This document shows, piece by piece, positions 48,119 through 60,189 of a stretch of DNA of 64,000 bases (position 1 is its first letter; each line of letters starts with the position of its first letter). The stretch is from Lota lota (lineage: Eukaryota > Chordata > Actinopteri > Gadiformes > Lotidae). A program made the position numbers and the translations under genes. A model generated the notes under the pieces. It was given only the letters and a program-made list of their open reading frames with translations, was not told the DNA's origin and ran no database searches. The stretch is from contig JACYXH010000433.1 of assembly GCA_026745465.1 (NCBI GenBank), positions 1-64,000 of the forward strand. Reading direction: 5' to 3'.

Positions 48119-48922
48119 TTACACCATGTTGCCTAAAGAACTCTGCAGTTCTTCATTTTGCCTGGTCACTGTGAAATGAGAAGTTAGAAAATGATAATGA
48201 TCATTGTTGTCAGAGTGACAATATCTCATGTTAAGCTGCAAAGACAAACAATAGCAAAACACTGAAGTCAAACCGAAGAGATAGAAGCAAATCATTATTG
48301 TAATAAATGTTTTTGTGGCTCTGATTCTTGCAATGGGGTCGCTCTTGCTTGTTCCAATGATTAACATCAACTGCAATGCACAGTGTGGTTTGAGTTGAGT
48401 GCTTATTACAAATGCTATTGAATTGACTTCATACACACGCAGGATCATTCTCAACAAACTCATTAAGAAGCAAATGGTGTGTGTTGTGTGGAACTCACAG
48501 CGGACGGCTAGACCTGCGAGGCCAGCGAGCATCAGGAGACACAGCAGAGCCACACACCAAGCAGCAGTGTTAAGATGGTTCTTATTCTGAGGGTTATCAT
48601 GGGCTGCACACACACATACACACACACATAAACATGCTTGTTTTAATTGAGGTCACAACAGGGGAAGTTCTAAATCAGGCAGGTATGATTAATAATTCCC
48701 TAAAAGGGGAAATGCACGTCTTGTCTTGGTGCTTTGCGCCGTGGGCTCATGATGCTGGGCTGTGGGTCCGGTGACGTGGGCATCGATGCTATCATAGATG
48801 TCCACAACCCTCTCCTCCCTCTCACTCCAACTATCCCCCATTTCCTGCCATGTCCCTGCCTTGGGAATCCTCACATTCCTCCCCTTGCTATGGAGGTCCT
48901 CTTCCATCTGCAGATTAGTCAA
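48119..48922 (-). pseudogene. C-type lectin fragment Q4f (tail, membrane and neck start)
   Basis: The tail exon runs down from about 48907 (LQMEEDLHSKGRNVRIPKAG, with VVDIYDSIDAHV). It loses its donor: after STKTRR it runs into intron sequence. The membrane exon (48603-48499, AHDNPQNKNHLNTAAWCVAL) has good splice sites. The neck starts at about 48168 (TRQNEELQSSLGNMV) and stops at the junction with module M. This layout is the same as in Q5f at 59902-60713, so both derive from one broken ancestor. Confidence 0.8.
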
Positions 48923-49518
48923 TGAGTGCCAACGCCTTGGTTTTACTCAAAGTTAATCAACTTGTTGAAAGATTAAGTTTCTTTAAAGGGAACACAAAAC
49001 CGTAGACGGGAAGTCTCCAAAGAGGAAGAAAACCATTTCAAAGAAGATAACATTTAGGAACTGTTAAGGTCACTTTTCTCTTGCTTCTTTCAGATGAAAA
49101 CATATCTATACAAAAGTTATCTTTGTTGTGGTTCATAACTACAAATGGATTGAAACGAGGACTTCAAGATGAGCAAGGCAATTTTTCTGTTCAACTTAGC
49201 AGAATCTAGAAATAAATGTAATTTAGTGTAATCTTATGTGAGGAACTGCTGACATTTACATAAAATTGCCCCACATTTTTTATGCGTAGACAGTTGGGAT
49301 TTTACCAGCATAATTAAAAGAAAAGAAAAACAGAAAAAAACAGCCATATCAGACAACCCTATGATGCTCACTCTGATATTGTTCATTTTTCTGTGAATGT
49401 TAAACCTTAAAAGTTCAGGTAACTCAAATGAAACGGCTGATCATGACAGACGATATTGAACCGATTGAATAATAAAAACATTGATGATTTATTTTCATCC
49501 TCATGTTAGATGTTACAG
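48923..49518 (-). other. Upstream flank of Q4f
   Basis: Matches 18530-19046 (Q2 upstream), including tccaaagaggaagaaaacca (PU.1-like, about 49017). After about 49435 the sequence becomes the intron before the first Ulp1-like exon. No gene is seen. Confidence 0.5.
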
Positions 49519-50298
49519 AGGCTTGGAAGGGCAAAAAAGTCCATGTTCTTCTGTCCAGAATCGAACCCTACAAATTGTTCTTTTGGGACATTAGTAGGAC
49601 AACTCCGGGTCAGGAACTCGAGAGTGAGGTAAGATTAAGTATTTATTTTTCCTTTAGTTAACTCATATTGAACAAGGAAATCTCCAAAAGCTAATGCACC
49701 ATAAGTTAACTGACTTACTTTTCAAATGAATGTCCTTTCCCCAGGTGATCAATGCCTACTTCCACAAAATGGTCCAGAAGCATAATTGCCAAGGGGCAAA
49801 CAGGCACTCTGTATTATTACATATGCAATGACACACAATTGGCAAGGGAAGACGGCAATACTAAGGGTAGGCACGGTGGAGGTATTTTTGTTCTGATGTT
49901 CAATAAAATAGATTGTGCTTTGATGATTTACTGTAAATCGGGATTGTTTTTTAAACGGTGAATTGTTTAATATTTTAGAAGTGTTATGCATCATTGTATG
50001 GGGTGATTCTGGGGGTTGTAAATGAGCCGAATCATTGGATACTGTCAGCTCCCCTGTTTTTGGACTAAGTGACTCTGTGGCCTCCTACTGGTTATTTTGT
50101 GTTGTCTACCATGTGCCTGCTTCTGTTGTGCCCCTGTCTCCGCCCCTCACCTGTACACCCTGCCATTGTCTGTTTCCCGCCCTTTTTTCCTGCTCACCTG
50201 TTTGTCATTATGCTAATCACCCAACCTATTTATGTCCTGTGTTTTCAGTGCCATGTGTCCGATTGTCTTATGTTTGCTCTTAGCGTGCCTAGTCAGTT

Positions 50299-50392
50299 CT
50301 CCCTCCCTCCCTCCCTCCCTCCCTCCCTCCCTCCCTCCCTCCCTCCCTCCCTCCCTCCCTCCCTCCCTCCCTCCCTCCCTCCCTCCCTCCCT
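50299..50392. repeat. (CCCT)n microsatellite
   Basis: About 23 CCCT/CCTC units in an intron-like part of the Ulp1-like relic. The serine/proline and arginine/glycine frames here are repeat translations. Confidence 0.95.
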
Positions 50393-50586
50393 GTGCATAT
50401 GTGACACATGCACAATGGGTTTCTCCAAATCTCTCTAGGTCATCTTCCCTCAGAACAGAGGAGCCTTGTTCTGGATACACTCGGCAACGATGGCTCCAGG
50501 GTGAAAAGATGTCTGGAGTCCACAAGGTAACAGTTCTATGATGTCCCCTTATCTAGGCCAATGTCATTTTTCTGTTAGTGTATTGC

Positions 50587-51018
50587 TGTAACAATGACTC
50601 AGGCACAAGGAGCAGGTTGAACCCAGTGGCGGGACTTAAGGCAGACTGGTTGGAAGGGTCAGGCAAAGGACTTGGTCGAGGCAGGCAGGGGTCAGGTGAT
50701 GGGCATCGTAATACAAAGGGTCAGGCAGCAATCGTAGTCGGGGTATCAAAGCAAGGCACGGGTATCTAGTACTGGTACACAAGAGCTCGGAAATGCAGGT
50801 AAGTAACAACAAGACTTCGCAGGGAACTGAGGGGAATGCTGGTATTTAACTGTTGGAGACTGTGTGAAACAGGCGAAGGGAATGACCTTGAGTGATGGGA
50901 TAATGCTGTGCAGGTGTGTGAGAACTGTTGTCCATGGTGGTGGGCTGGGTGAGTGTACCTAGTACTCTGGTGACTGGGATCAGTGGTGCTGTCCATGGCG
51001 CTGGACTGGATGTGTCAT
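50587..51018 (-). mobile_element. Possible solo LTR, antisense
   Basis: The stretch starts tgtaacaatgactcag and ends ggactggatgtgtca, which on the minus strand gives TG...CA ends. Its GGTCAGGCA-type repeats resemble fish LTRs. I could not find a target duplication, so the borders and class are uncertain. Confidence 0.35.
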
Positions 51019-51129
51019 AGTAGCATAATCATTTGTTACTTTTTGTCTACTTTTCAGAGCATTCATGAGAGCGAGAGGCTGTACGGTGTCCAGGTGGACA
51101 GCCAACACTGTGCCTGTTGAGACTTCTAG

Positions 51130-52174
51130 CTCACTCGGGAAAAGAAAAATATAAATAGAATAAAAAGAGAAGCAAATGGGTCTGTGTTCAATTAAATGGA
51201 GAACGAGTGATTTCTTTAAGTTTCTTAGATGTTAATATGTTACGTTATGTGCGCATGCGCAGCTTCACTAGACTTAAATTATGGCACCTGGTAATCATTT
51301 CACCGCAGACAATCATCAGGAGCACAGCCCGTTGGTACGTAACTGCGAACTACTCAACACTGTCCAGCATTAATGTTTAAGTCACTTATATGTTTGAGCA
51401 CTGAACGTTTACCTCACTGTGTCGGTGTTAGTTAGCCAAGAGTAACTTGTAGCTCGCTAGGTGCGAGCTACAACCAGCGAGTGTCTTGTGCTGATTGTTC
51501 GGAGCACTCTGCTGGTTTCTGGTGGCGGTGGTGATAGCAGTGGTTTGGTTCGGTGATCCATGGTGGAGTGCCGCGTTATGTTGTGTTTGTGCGTATGTAA
51601 ATCCTTTGGACGAGGCATGTGGTGGCATGGGTTCTATGTCCTGTGACAGCGTCCATAGCAACCAGTGACTGCAGAGTCACTGCGCATGCTCCTCTGGCGC
51701 TAGGCATTCTGGGTGATGTAGTCAATGTTGTTTAAGCCAGATTTGCCACATTTTGATGGTGTTGCAGGCTTATTTGATTTCATTATTTACATTGTTATTA
51801 TATTATATATTTGAATAATATATTGTCATTATTTGTTTGTTGTATTTCAGGTTTATGACCTGTGGTCATTTGATTTAAAATAAAATTAAGGACAAACACG
51901 AGTGATGACATTGTCTGCTTCCTGATGAGCCTTTTCGGAGGGCTAAATAATGAAAATCCGAACAGTGCCACATAGCCTACAGTTGGATTCCACTTCATGT
52001 GGAATATTTGCCATCAAAGTAAGTTTTTTGCATTGCATATTTCATTATGGAAACATGAAGCTGATTTTGATTAACATTTAAACTCCTATAGAAAGACATA
52101 GAGTTCTTGCATTTTGATTGAGTTAAACTGGGCCAGTATGTTTTGACCATTCATTCATTCAAACATGTTCTTAG
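51130..52174. other. Intron-like stretch in the Ulp1-like relic
   Basis: AT-rich in its second half. It contains tgcgcatgcgcag (51250) and the phrase tcgctaggtgcgagctac. No exon, RNA gene or recognisable repeat could be supported here. The exon that should hold the catalytic Cys of the peptidase would be expected in this interval and was not seen. Confidence 0.4.
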
Positions 52175-53405
52175 TATGCTGAGAAAGTCCTGGCAGAGGA
52201 GTCTCTTATTTTCCCAAACTCTGCAAAGGCGGTGGCTCAATACAGGAGGGAAGTAGCTTTCACACTACTCAATGAAACTGGTATGTTTACACTTTTCAAA
52301 CTTGGATTTCTATTAACACCATGAGGATTTCAAATATCATAAAGAATGTGGATTATTAAATTTGAAATTAATATAATAAAGAAGTGTAGAAAGTGAGTAT
52401 GTATCACTCATTATATATATATTCCCATGATAGCTGTACATTACATTGTACAGAATGTAGTGCAGTGAAAGGTCTCTTATTGATGCATTGACATCTTTAA
52501 AGTCAGTGGACAGTTGAGACCACATTTTGTGTGAAATAAGAAGAAATGATTATATATAATCAATACCAAATGTTAACCAGATGATGTCAGTGAGCTGAGT
52601 CACTGCTGTGGAGAGGGAGAAGAAGAGGGAGAAGGAGGGTCTCAAGACAGACCTGTTACCACTGACTGGGGAAGTTATTTGTTGAAATACAACACCATGG
52701 TTTTCTAGTTTTGCTCATTTAGACCTCATCCAGTTCTTGGCTCAGGTTGTTGGCAGAAGGAGTGATGTAAACGATTATCAGGGAGATCTCTCTAAATCCA
52801 TGGGGAAATAGGGTCTGAATGTTAAACAGCAGCTGTACATGTAACATAGGATTCCGATATATTCATTAAACCATTTCTAGTTGACATGCACACAAACCTA
52901 CCACGTGTCTTCGCATAACTGTGTATGTAACAACAGTCTTGGTTTACATTGAATAGATGAAACATGTATTCAATGAACAAAAGACTAATAAACCATGGTG
53001 TTGTCCTTTAAATCAACAATATCTTTATTCTGCTCTTTATGCCAACCTGTCTGGTACTGTAGAAGACACATATTTCACATAGATATTTACACAGAACTTC
53101 TGTCTCATTTAACATGACCTCGATTTAAGATAAGACAGATAAGATTGTACTTTATTCATCTCAAGGGAGATTATTGTGTTTCAGATCCAGTGTGACCACT
53201 GTGTGAGGTGGTACCACGAGGGTTGTGTTGGGAGACCAGACAGAGATAATCTCCACAGCTGTCCTGCATGCACCCAGGCTCAACAGTCTTAAATACCCTG
53301 TGTTAACTGTATAAAAACTTGTAAAAAGGTCATACAATGGATGCATAAAATGACCTGAAAACATTTTTTTTTAGTTTTTTTCACATTTCCAGTGGGGTCA
53401 CAGAA

Positions 53406-54299
53406 TATTGTACTCTTAGGTCACTAAAATTACCCCCATCCCCTTGTTACTAAATGTGCTTTATAAATGCTTTTGATTTGAGTAGCATTTTACAGACTCA
53501 TACTATGGATGGGGCGTTTAGTACGGTCCACCACCGTTGCTTCTTTCCCCAGAAGAAGCAACAATCAGTGTTTAATAACGTTGATTTACCTTTGAGCATT
53601 TCCTACTATAGGCTTCTGTGTAAAATGCTGTTTAGAATTGACCAACACCATTTATATATTCACGTTTGTATCAAGAAAGAAAGACCCGTCATCATCATGC
53701 CACCACAGAGGCAAATCAACTGCTGTTCTTCAGCCCCTCAACGGGCTCTCCAAAACGAACGCACCCATCCCGAGTGAGCCATGGTGATACATTGTTTAGT
53801 TTGAAGCTTGTGCATGTTGCAGAAACATGCAACAGCGACCCCTGGGGTCTCACTTTATGGTGGGTCACAGAATACGGTGTAACACCGGCCTGTGAGATGT
53901 TGTTGACCACTGTGGCTGAATTTATACTTCTGCGGACCCCACGATGAGGCCCAAGGACTCTTATCAGTTAAGGTTTTATAGGAAAATAGGAGTATGGCTC
54001 GGAGCAGCATCTGACAAACCCTCTTTCAAAAGTGATATGCAGTGGTGTAGTGCAGGGTATACGCAGGTAGCACAGTTATGAACCATAACAAAGATAACTT
54101 TTGTATAGATGTGTATTCATCACAATGGGGCAAGAGAAAAGTGACCTTAACAGTTCCGAAATGTTATCTTCTATGAAGTGGTTTTCTTCCTCTTTGGAAA
54201 CTTCCCGTCTGCGGTTTTGTGTTCCCTTTAAAATAACGTAAACTTTCAAACGTGTTGAATCATTTTGAGTAAAACCAAGGCGTTCACTCATCAACTAAT
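53406..54299 (+). promoter_or_regulatory. Upstream region of Q4 with PU.1-like site
   Basis: Same layout as upstream of Q3: unrecognised shared sequence (53500-53890), the 125-bp module (53917-54039), a foldback end (54040), then ggttttcttcctctttggaa (about 54180), i.e. CCAAAGAGGAAGAAAACC on the other strand. The PU.1-like site is about 110 bases before the ATG. No insertion interrupts the stretch here. Confidence 0.5.
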
Positions 54300-54694
54300 A
54301 TGCAGATGGAAGAGGACCTCCATAGCAAGGGGCGGAAGGTGAGGACTCCCCAGGCAGGGACATGGCAGGAAATGATGGATAGCTGGAGTGAGAGGGAGGA
54401 GAGGGTTGGGGACATCTATGATAGCATCGATGCCCACGTCACCGGACCCACAGCCCAGCATCATGAGCCCACGGCTCAAAGCACGAAGACAAGCGAGACA
54501 CACACAGGTGACAGCCGCACACATGGTGTACATCTACAACGTAACCTTCTAGTATCTTCAAATGTTATTGTGAATACTTATTTAGTTCAGTGGCAAATAA
54601 CTTTATGATGCTAATGGGCCATATAATGTTATCAGACTCTTTTAAAATTGTCTACCTGCCTGATTTAGAACTTCACTTGTTGTAACCTCAATTA

Positions 54695-54734
<40 letters not shown>

Positions 54735-56994
54735 CCCCTGCTAACCCTCAGAATAAGAACCATCTCAACACTGCTGCTTGGTGTGTGGCTCTGCTGTGTC
54801 TCCTGATGCTGGCTTGCCTCGCAGGTCTAGCCATCCGCTGTGAGTTCCACACAACACACACCATTTGCTTCTTAATGTGTTTATTGAGAATGATCCTGCG
54901 TGTGTATGAAGTTAATTCAACAGCATTTGTAATAAGCACTCAACTCATACCACATTGTGTGTTGCAGTTGATTTTAATCATTGGTACAAGCAAGAGCAAC
55001 CCCATTGCAAAAAAGTTCTGACAATAATTATTTGCTTTTATCTCTTCAGTTTGACTTCAGTGTTTTGCTATTGATAATCTTTACAGTTAAACATGAGATA
55101 TTGTCACTCTGACGACATTGTTCATGATCATTTTCTGACTTCAGATTTCACCGTGACCAGGCAAAATGAAGAACTGCAGAGCGCTTTAGACAACAAGGTG
55201 GAAGAGAGGAATCTCTTGCAGAGTGCTTTAAAAAACATGGTAGAAGAGAGGAATCTCTTGCAGAGCAATTTAGACAACATGGTGGAAGAGAGGATTCTCT
55301 TGCAGAGCGCTTTAGAAAACATGGTGGAAGAGAGGATTCTCTTGCAGAGCGCTTTAGACAACATAGTGGAAGAGAGGAATCGCTTGCAGACTGCTTTCAA
55401 CACATCGCTGAAGCAGCAGGATGCCTTACTAAAGGCCCTGAATGGTGAAGGTATCACCATCGCTCATTTGTTCGATTTGTCATCACTGTTGTATGTGTTG
55501 TATGTTAGGTTTTTATGTTTTGTTTTTTTGTTGCAGGAAACATCTGCATGTGCTGGCAAAACAACATCTGCAGTTGCTATTACAAGTCCCATTCCAAGAA
55601 GAACTGGAACGATAGCAGGAAAGCCTGCAGGGAGAGAGGCTCTGATCTCATTGTCGTAAACAGCAAGGAGGAACAGGTAGTGTGCTAGTGTACTTTTTAC
55701 ATACAATGTTCCAGAACATTTCTTGCATGGGGTCATGTGTGAATGCGAACGGGTTGATTTTCCAAGAAATCTGCACGGCCGAGTTCCCTGCTCAAGGCCT
55801 AGTAGCGTTTCCGGATCACTGCCTGTACGGCTGTGTTGAGGATTAAAGCAGTAACATTTCCGGCAGAGGCACGTAAAGGGTTGTTTCCATTTGATGTAAA
55901 ACTCTATCACGTGGAGAGAGCAAACCAATCACTAGAATTGTTTGCAAACAAGCTCCTTTTGTTAAGAACGGCTTGAAACTGGATTTATTCCTAAATAAGT
56001 CTGCTCCTCTCAGTCCACTTTTAATTTGGTGGGTGTCTACCATAAGTGATGCATTTACTCCACCTGCTGGTTACTTCCGGTATTGCTATGCCATGTGTTT
56101 AATAATGTAGCAGCATGTGTGAATAGTGAAAAAAACGATCAGTGCAAGAAAGTGTTATCCCAGTAATTTATCAGGAACAAAGAGTTACTAGAGGTCTAAG
56201 ATGTATGGGCTGAAATAACTATGATCATCCTTTATCAACCTAAATTCTCCATCCATTGTTTCTATTGCAGTGATTTCTAGACAGATCTTGTGTATATTCA
56301 TATCCCTTTCATTGCTGTTCCAGGATTTTTTCCCTTTGGACTTTTGGCTCGGTTTAACCGATGTAGAAGTAGAAGGGACCTGGAAGTGGGTGGATGGAAC
56401 TCCCCTGACTACAGCGTAAGACTTTGGCCTGTTTGAACACACCAGATGACTCGGTGCAGTCCATTTCAAGGACTGCACTGCTGTGATTTTGACAACTGCT
56501 ATGAATGTTCTTAATTTGTATCGTCAGCAAACCATTATCGAGTCAAGTACAAACTTAAGTCAATGTAAAAATATGAAATAAGTGAAGGATAACTTTATAA
56601 TTATCTGAAAATGGGTTCAAAATCATGGGAGTAAAGAGACCCTATTAATCTTTTCCTGAGGAGAACATCCACTCAGGACCAGCCCACGTTCTTTTTGGTG
56701 GTCCTGACTGGTTTAGATGCAGCATTAACATGTAACATACAACACTACTCGAAAACCCCATATTCATTATGTATTCCTTTCAGTCATGTCTAAACCAAAA
56801 AAGAAAAGCGAATTCTATTCAATACAACTTTTTTCAGGTACTGGGTGCATCCTCAACCAGATAATAACGGTCCAGCTCCAAATAAAGAGGAAGATTGTGT
56901 TGAGCGTTACGGAATGGGTGGATGGAATGACCTTTCGTGTCTTACTGATCGTTACTGGATCTGTGAGAAGAATCTGGATGTCAGCATTGTCTGA
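54300..56994 (+). CDS. C-type lectin receptor Q4 (CD209/ASGR-like), complete, QPD type
   Basis: Exons are 54300-54507, 54735-54839, 55145-55450, 55537-55676, 56324-56415 and 56838-56994. All have GT-AG borders and phases 1,1,1,0,2, predicting 335 residues. The tail (MQMEEDLHSKGRK...) keeps VGDIYDSIDAHV, in which YDSI fits the YxxPhi endocytosis pattern. The membrane exon has NTAAWCVALLCLLMLACL. The neck has six 14-residue repeats and an NTS sequon. The CTLD shows NICMCWQNNICSCYY, SRKACRERGSDL, FWLGLTDVEVEGTWKW, HPQPDNNGPAP, EEDCVERYG, GWNDLSC, DRYWICEKN and ends LDVSIV. The exon 2 acceptor follows a (GT)n tract (54701-54731). It is the uninterrupted sister of Q3 and the best reference copy in the window. 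Confidence 0.88.
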
Positions 56995-57562
56995 TCTATA
57001 TGACTAATACATGTTTATTCTACTTGTGTTTTTGTGTAGGCCTTACTATATGTTTAACGTCAAAGCACACAATGGGCCTCATGCAGGAACATTTGCGTAT
57101 TGTCCTCTTAAAGGGGTCACATTGAGATTTTGGGTTTTTTCCCTTTCCTTTAGTGTGTTGTAGCGTTTTTTTGTCCTGTAATAGTTCTGTTAAGTTACAA
57201 AGCTCAAAGTCCACGCCAAAGGGAGATAATCTCTCCCACAGAAAAGCCCTCTCCTGAAACGGCTCGTTTGCAGTCAGCCTTTACTTCTGAGACTTGGTGA
57301 CCTCACCAACAAACACATTTGTATAAGCCTTCACCTTGCTGAAATCCCCAGCGAGCCTTCCCACAATCCCTTGTCCAACGCGACAAAGCGTCAAAACAAA
57401 TTGAATTGAAGCCTGTGAGATGTTGGGGACCACTGAGTCTGAATTTATACTTCTGCGGACCCCACAATGACGCCCAAGGACTCTTATCAGTTATGGTTTT
57501 ATAGGAAAATAGGAGTAAAGCGAGGTGCAGCATCTGACAAACCCTCTTTCAAAAGTTATATG
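56995..57562 (+). other. 3' flank of Q4 and 125-bp module
   Basis: The flank is collinear with that of Q1, including the 125-bp module (57440-57562), which is absent after E1 and Q3. The usual AATAAATG reads aatacatg here. No gene is seen. Confidence 0.55.
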
Positions 57563-58920
57563 CAGTGGTTTAGTGCAGGGTATACGCAGGTATACGGCGT
57601 ATAGCTACATATTCTTCAGTCTGCATTGCGTATACCCACTTCTAAACCCTCTCTGATGCGCATCATTCAGTAGTGTCCTGCAATAGCCATACAGTCCAGC
57701 ACATGAGTATCTAATCCAATCGCATGTGAATAAAAGCAAACGTTCCCTAAAAAGCACCCAATAAAGAGATTATCTTCAGGTAACCAGTGGCTGAAATGTA
57801 CAGAGCCCCTCTGGGGTCACATGATAGAAAAGAAAACCTTGATGTGTAAAGTGAGAAGGGATTTTTAAAACGTGCCCTTTGATTCTCGATCCATGGGAAT
57901 GGTTTTCTAAATCCGTTCCCTCAGATTTGGTTTGTTCTACACAGCAGGCCACATTCAGACCCACATCTTCTTCTCGTGTGCTATAGTCTAATAGAGCAGC
58001 AGCATGACATAAAGAAACTCCAACCGCTGTTTTCCAATGGTGTCCGCAAAGTCAACCGAGAGAGTATATCACTGTGGTTTTCATGAATATGTAAAATGTA
58101 GATATTTGTGTTTATTGTTAACTAAATATGGTTATTTTGAATATATTTTTTAATTCTTTGAATGATGATGATATTTGAATGTTTGTTAAAAATAAACTAA
58201 TCTCTGACTTAAACACCATGTTTGCCTCATCTTAAATGTATCTTATATTTACGCATTAGGCCTGTGTAGTACCAGTAGTATTTGCCAACTGCCCCTTAAC
58301 AAATGTTAATTTTCTAATGGTGGCACACTCTGGCCGACACTATCTGTTGCAAAAGACAGTCTACAAAATAAACAACTGTCCCATAGACTACTTTCAAGGT
58401 GAGGGAATAGTTGTCAAATTGTCCCGTGTGGATGGATTTAGGAATAAGGAAAATTTAACTCAAAATGCATAATTATTTAGATGTCTTACCATAAAGTCTG
58501 TGGGCCAGTATTGCTTGCAAAATCTCCATCTCTTCTGTAGCTAATGATATTTTCATAATGATCCTTACTCCCTGAAATAAATCAAGTGACAATGACGAAA
58601 TACTACTGGCCCATTTTTAGGTTATTTAAAGATGAAAGAGTAGTCTTAGGTGTATAACCACTTCTCCAGGCACCGCTACACCACTGGTTAAATGCTAATT
58701 ATCAAAGATGAACAGAAATGGCAGCAAGATTGGACCAGTCAATTAACTGGTCCTGGTCCTCAATTTACTAAACAGTTAAAAACATCTTACTTTTACAACA
58801 GCCAATATTAATTTGTGATAGGTCCTCGTGGGTTAGGCTGTTAGTGATTAAAAAGGAAAGGTCCTTGAAGCTTTTTCACAAGACCATCATTTTAAAACCA
58901 CAAATAGAAAAATAACCTAC
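57563..58920. repeat. Foldback left-arm fragment with terminus
   Basis: Begins cagtggtttagtgcagggta and follows the FB1 left arm through ggtggcacactctgg and gaacagaaatggcagcaa to about 58920. It then stops where proline-rich-exon flank begins. The right arm is missing. Confidence 0.75.
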
Positions 58921-59590
58921 TCTTGTATCACAATTGTAAAAAATCTTATATTTTGCATCCATTGTTTCTTATATTTTATATGATAAATAACATTCCAAGG
59001 GTCTGCATTACGTAAGGAATAAACCACCAAATAATGTTCCGCTGGGCAGATGAGCTGAAGCTGCGCTTGCTTACCACCCCTGTCGTTCCCTTTCCAGTAA
59101 CGGGACGGCCCGTCATGGGTTATCCCTTGCGTAGTAAAGGACTAATGCATGTGATTGGCCCTGCCTCCAGATAACGGCAACCAGGCCCACCGCGCGGCCG
59201 CTACGACGCAGGACCAGCAGCCACCAGGGCCAAACTACAGGGCCTTCCCTCCGAGGCCCCGCGGAGCAGCACCTCACCACTACAGGCCCCAGGGCCCCAT
59301 GCATCCCCCCCGGGGCCCGTTCCAACACCAGCACCCCGGCCACCATACCCACGCATATCTCCCTCCTCCCAGCCCCTACCCTCCCCCGCCGGGGCCCTTC
59401 TCTCCTCATAACTACCCTCTCTACCCTCCTCCTCCTCACCATCTTACTCCTCCTACTCACCACTCCTCCTCCTCGTACGGCCCTCTCCAGTGCCCCCCTC
59501 CCCCACCTTGGCCCCCGGGTCTCCACCCGGGTCTTCACTTCCCTCTCTTTCATCCTCCCCCTTTCCCACCCCCCCACTGATTGAACACTC
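58921..59590 (+). pseudogene. Proline-rich exon, longest copy
   Basis: An acceptor-like cctccag at 59170 precedes an open frame to TGA at 59578-59580. The product is rich in P and H (DNGNQAHRAAATTQDQQPPG, then HHYRPQGPMHPPRGPF, PPPSPYPPPPGPFSPHNYP, and THHSSSSYGPL). The upstream 58921-59170 is non-coding flank. The family is not recognised; it may be an internal exon of a gene that lies elsewhere. Partial copies are at 24650-25000 and 31205-31645 (-). A start at ATG 59155 is possible, but the acceptor suggests an exon. Confidence 0.5.
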
Positions 59591-59901
59591 AAGATGAACT
59601 CTTCCAGGTCACATGGACACCGTTAGCAAGCGGCCAAAAGATCGGTCTGTTTTTTTCAGTTTTTATTTTATTTTAATTATGCTGTAAAATCCCTCCTTTC
59701 TACTCATGTTAAAATATGGGCCCAATTTTTTGTAAATGTTGGCTGTTCCTCAAATAAAATTATGCTAAATACACTTACTTCTCGATTCTGCTAAGCTGTA
59801 CGGCGAAATTGCCAAGCTATTTCTTCCTCTTTAAACACTTCCCATTTGCTTTTTTGTGTTCTAATTTTGAGTGAAACCAAGGCGTTCACTCATCTACTAA
59901 T
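59591..59901 (+). other. Flank between proline-rich exon and Q5f
   Basis: Matches 25000-25299. It contains ttcttcctctttaaacactt (about 59820), a weakened form of the PU.1-like site of the Q-type upstream regions. No gene is seen. Confidence 0.45.
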
Positions 59902-60189
59902 ATGCAGATGGAAGAGAACCTCCATAGCAAGGGTAGGAAGGTGAGGACTCCCCAGGCAAGGACATGGCAGGAAACGGTGGATAGTTGGAGTGAGAGGGAG
60001 GAGAGGGTTGTGGACATCTATGATAGCATCGATGCCCACGTCACCGGACCCACAGCCCAGCATCATGAGCCCACGGCGCAAAGCACCAAGACAAGACGTG
60101 CATTTCCCCTTTTAGGAAATGATTCATAATACCTGCCTGATTTAGAACTTCCCCTGTTGTGACCTTAATTTAAACTTGTGTGTCTGTGT

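Larger units (their letters stand above)
49519..53292 (+). pseudogene. Decayed Ulp1-like peptidase plus PHD-finger gene
   Basis: Exon-like pieces with splice signals appear in order. 49519-49628 contains WKGKKVHVLLSRIEPYKLFF. 49745 onward contains VINAYFHKMVQKHN but then meets a stop. 50439-50526 contains LPSEQRSLVLDTLGNDGSRV and KRCLESTR. 51058 onward contains AFMRARGCTVSRW. 52175-52280 contains YAEKVLAEESLIFPNSAKAV. 53185-53292 contains IQCDHCVRWYHEGCVG and ends at TAA. The series resembles Ulp1/SENP (C48) peptidase-like proteins with a C-terminal PHD finger, a type I recall as common in teleosts. No piece with the catalytic Cys (Cys-Gly-Val-Phe) was found and the first half of the PHD finger is missing, so I call it a relic. 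It could be host-derived or from a large DNA transposon that carries Ulp1. Confidence 0.6.
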
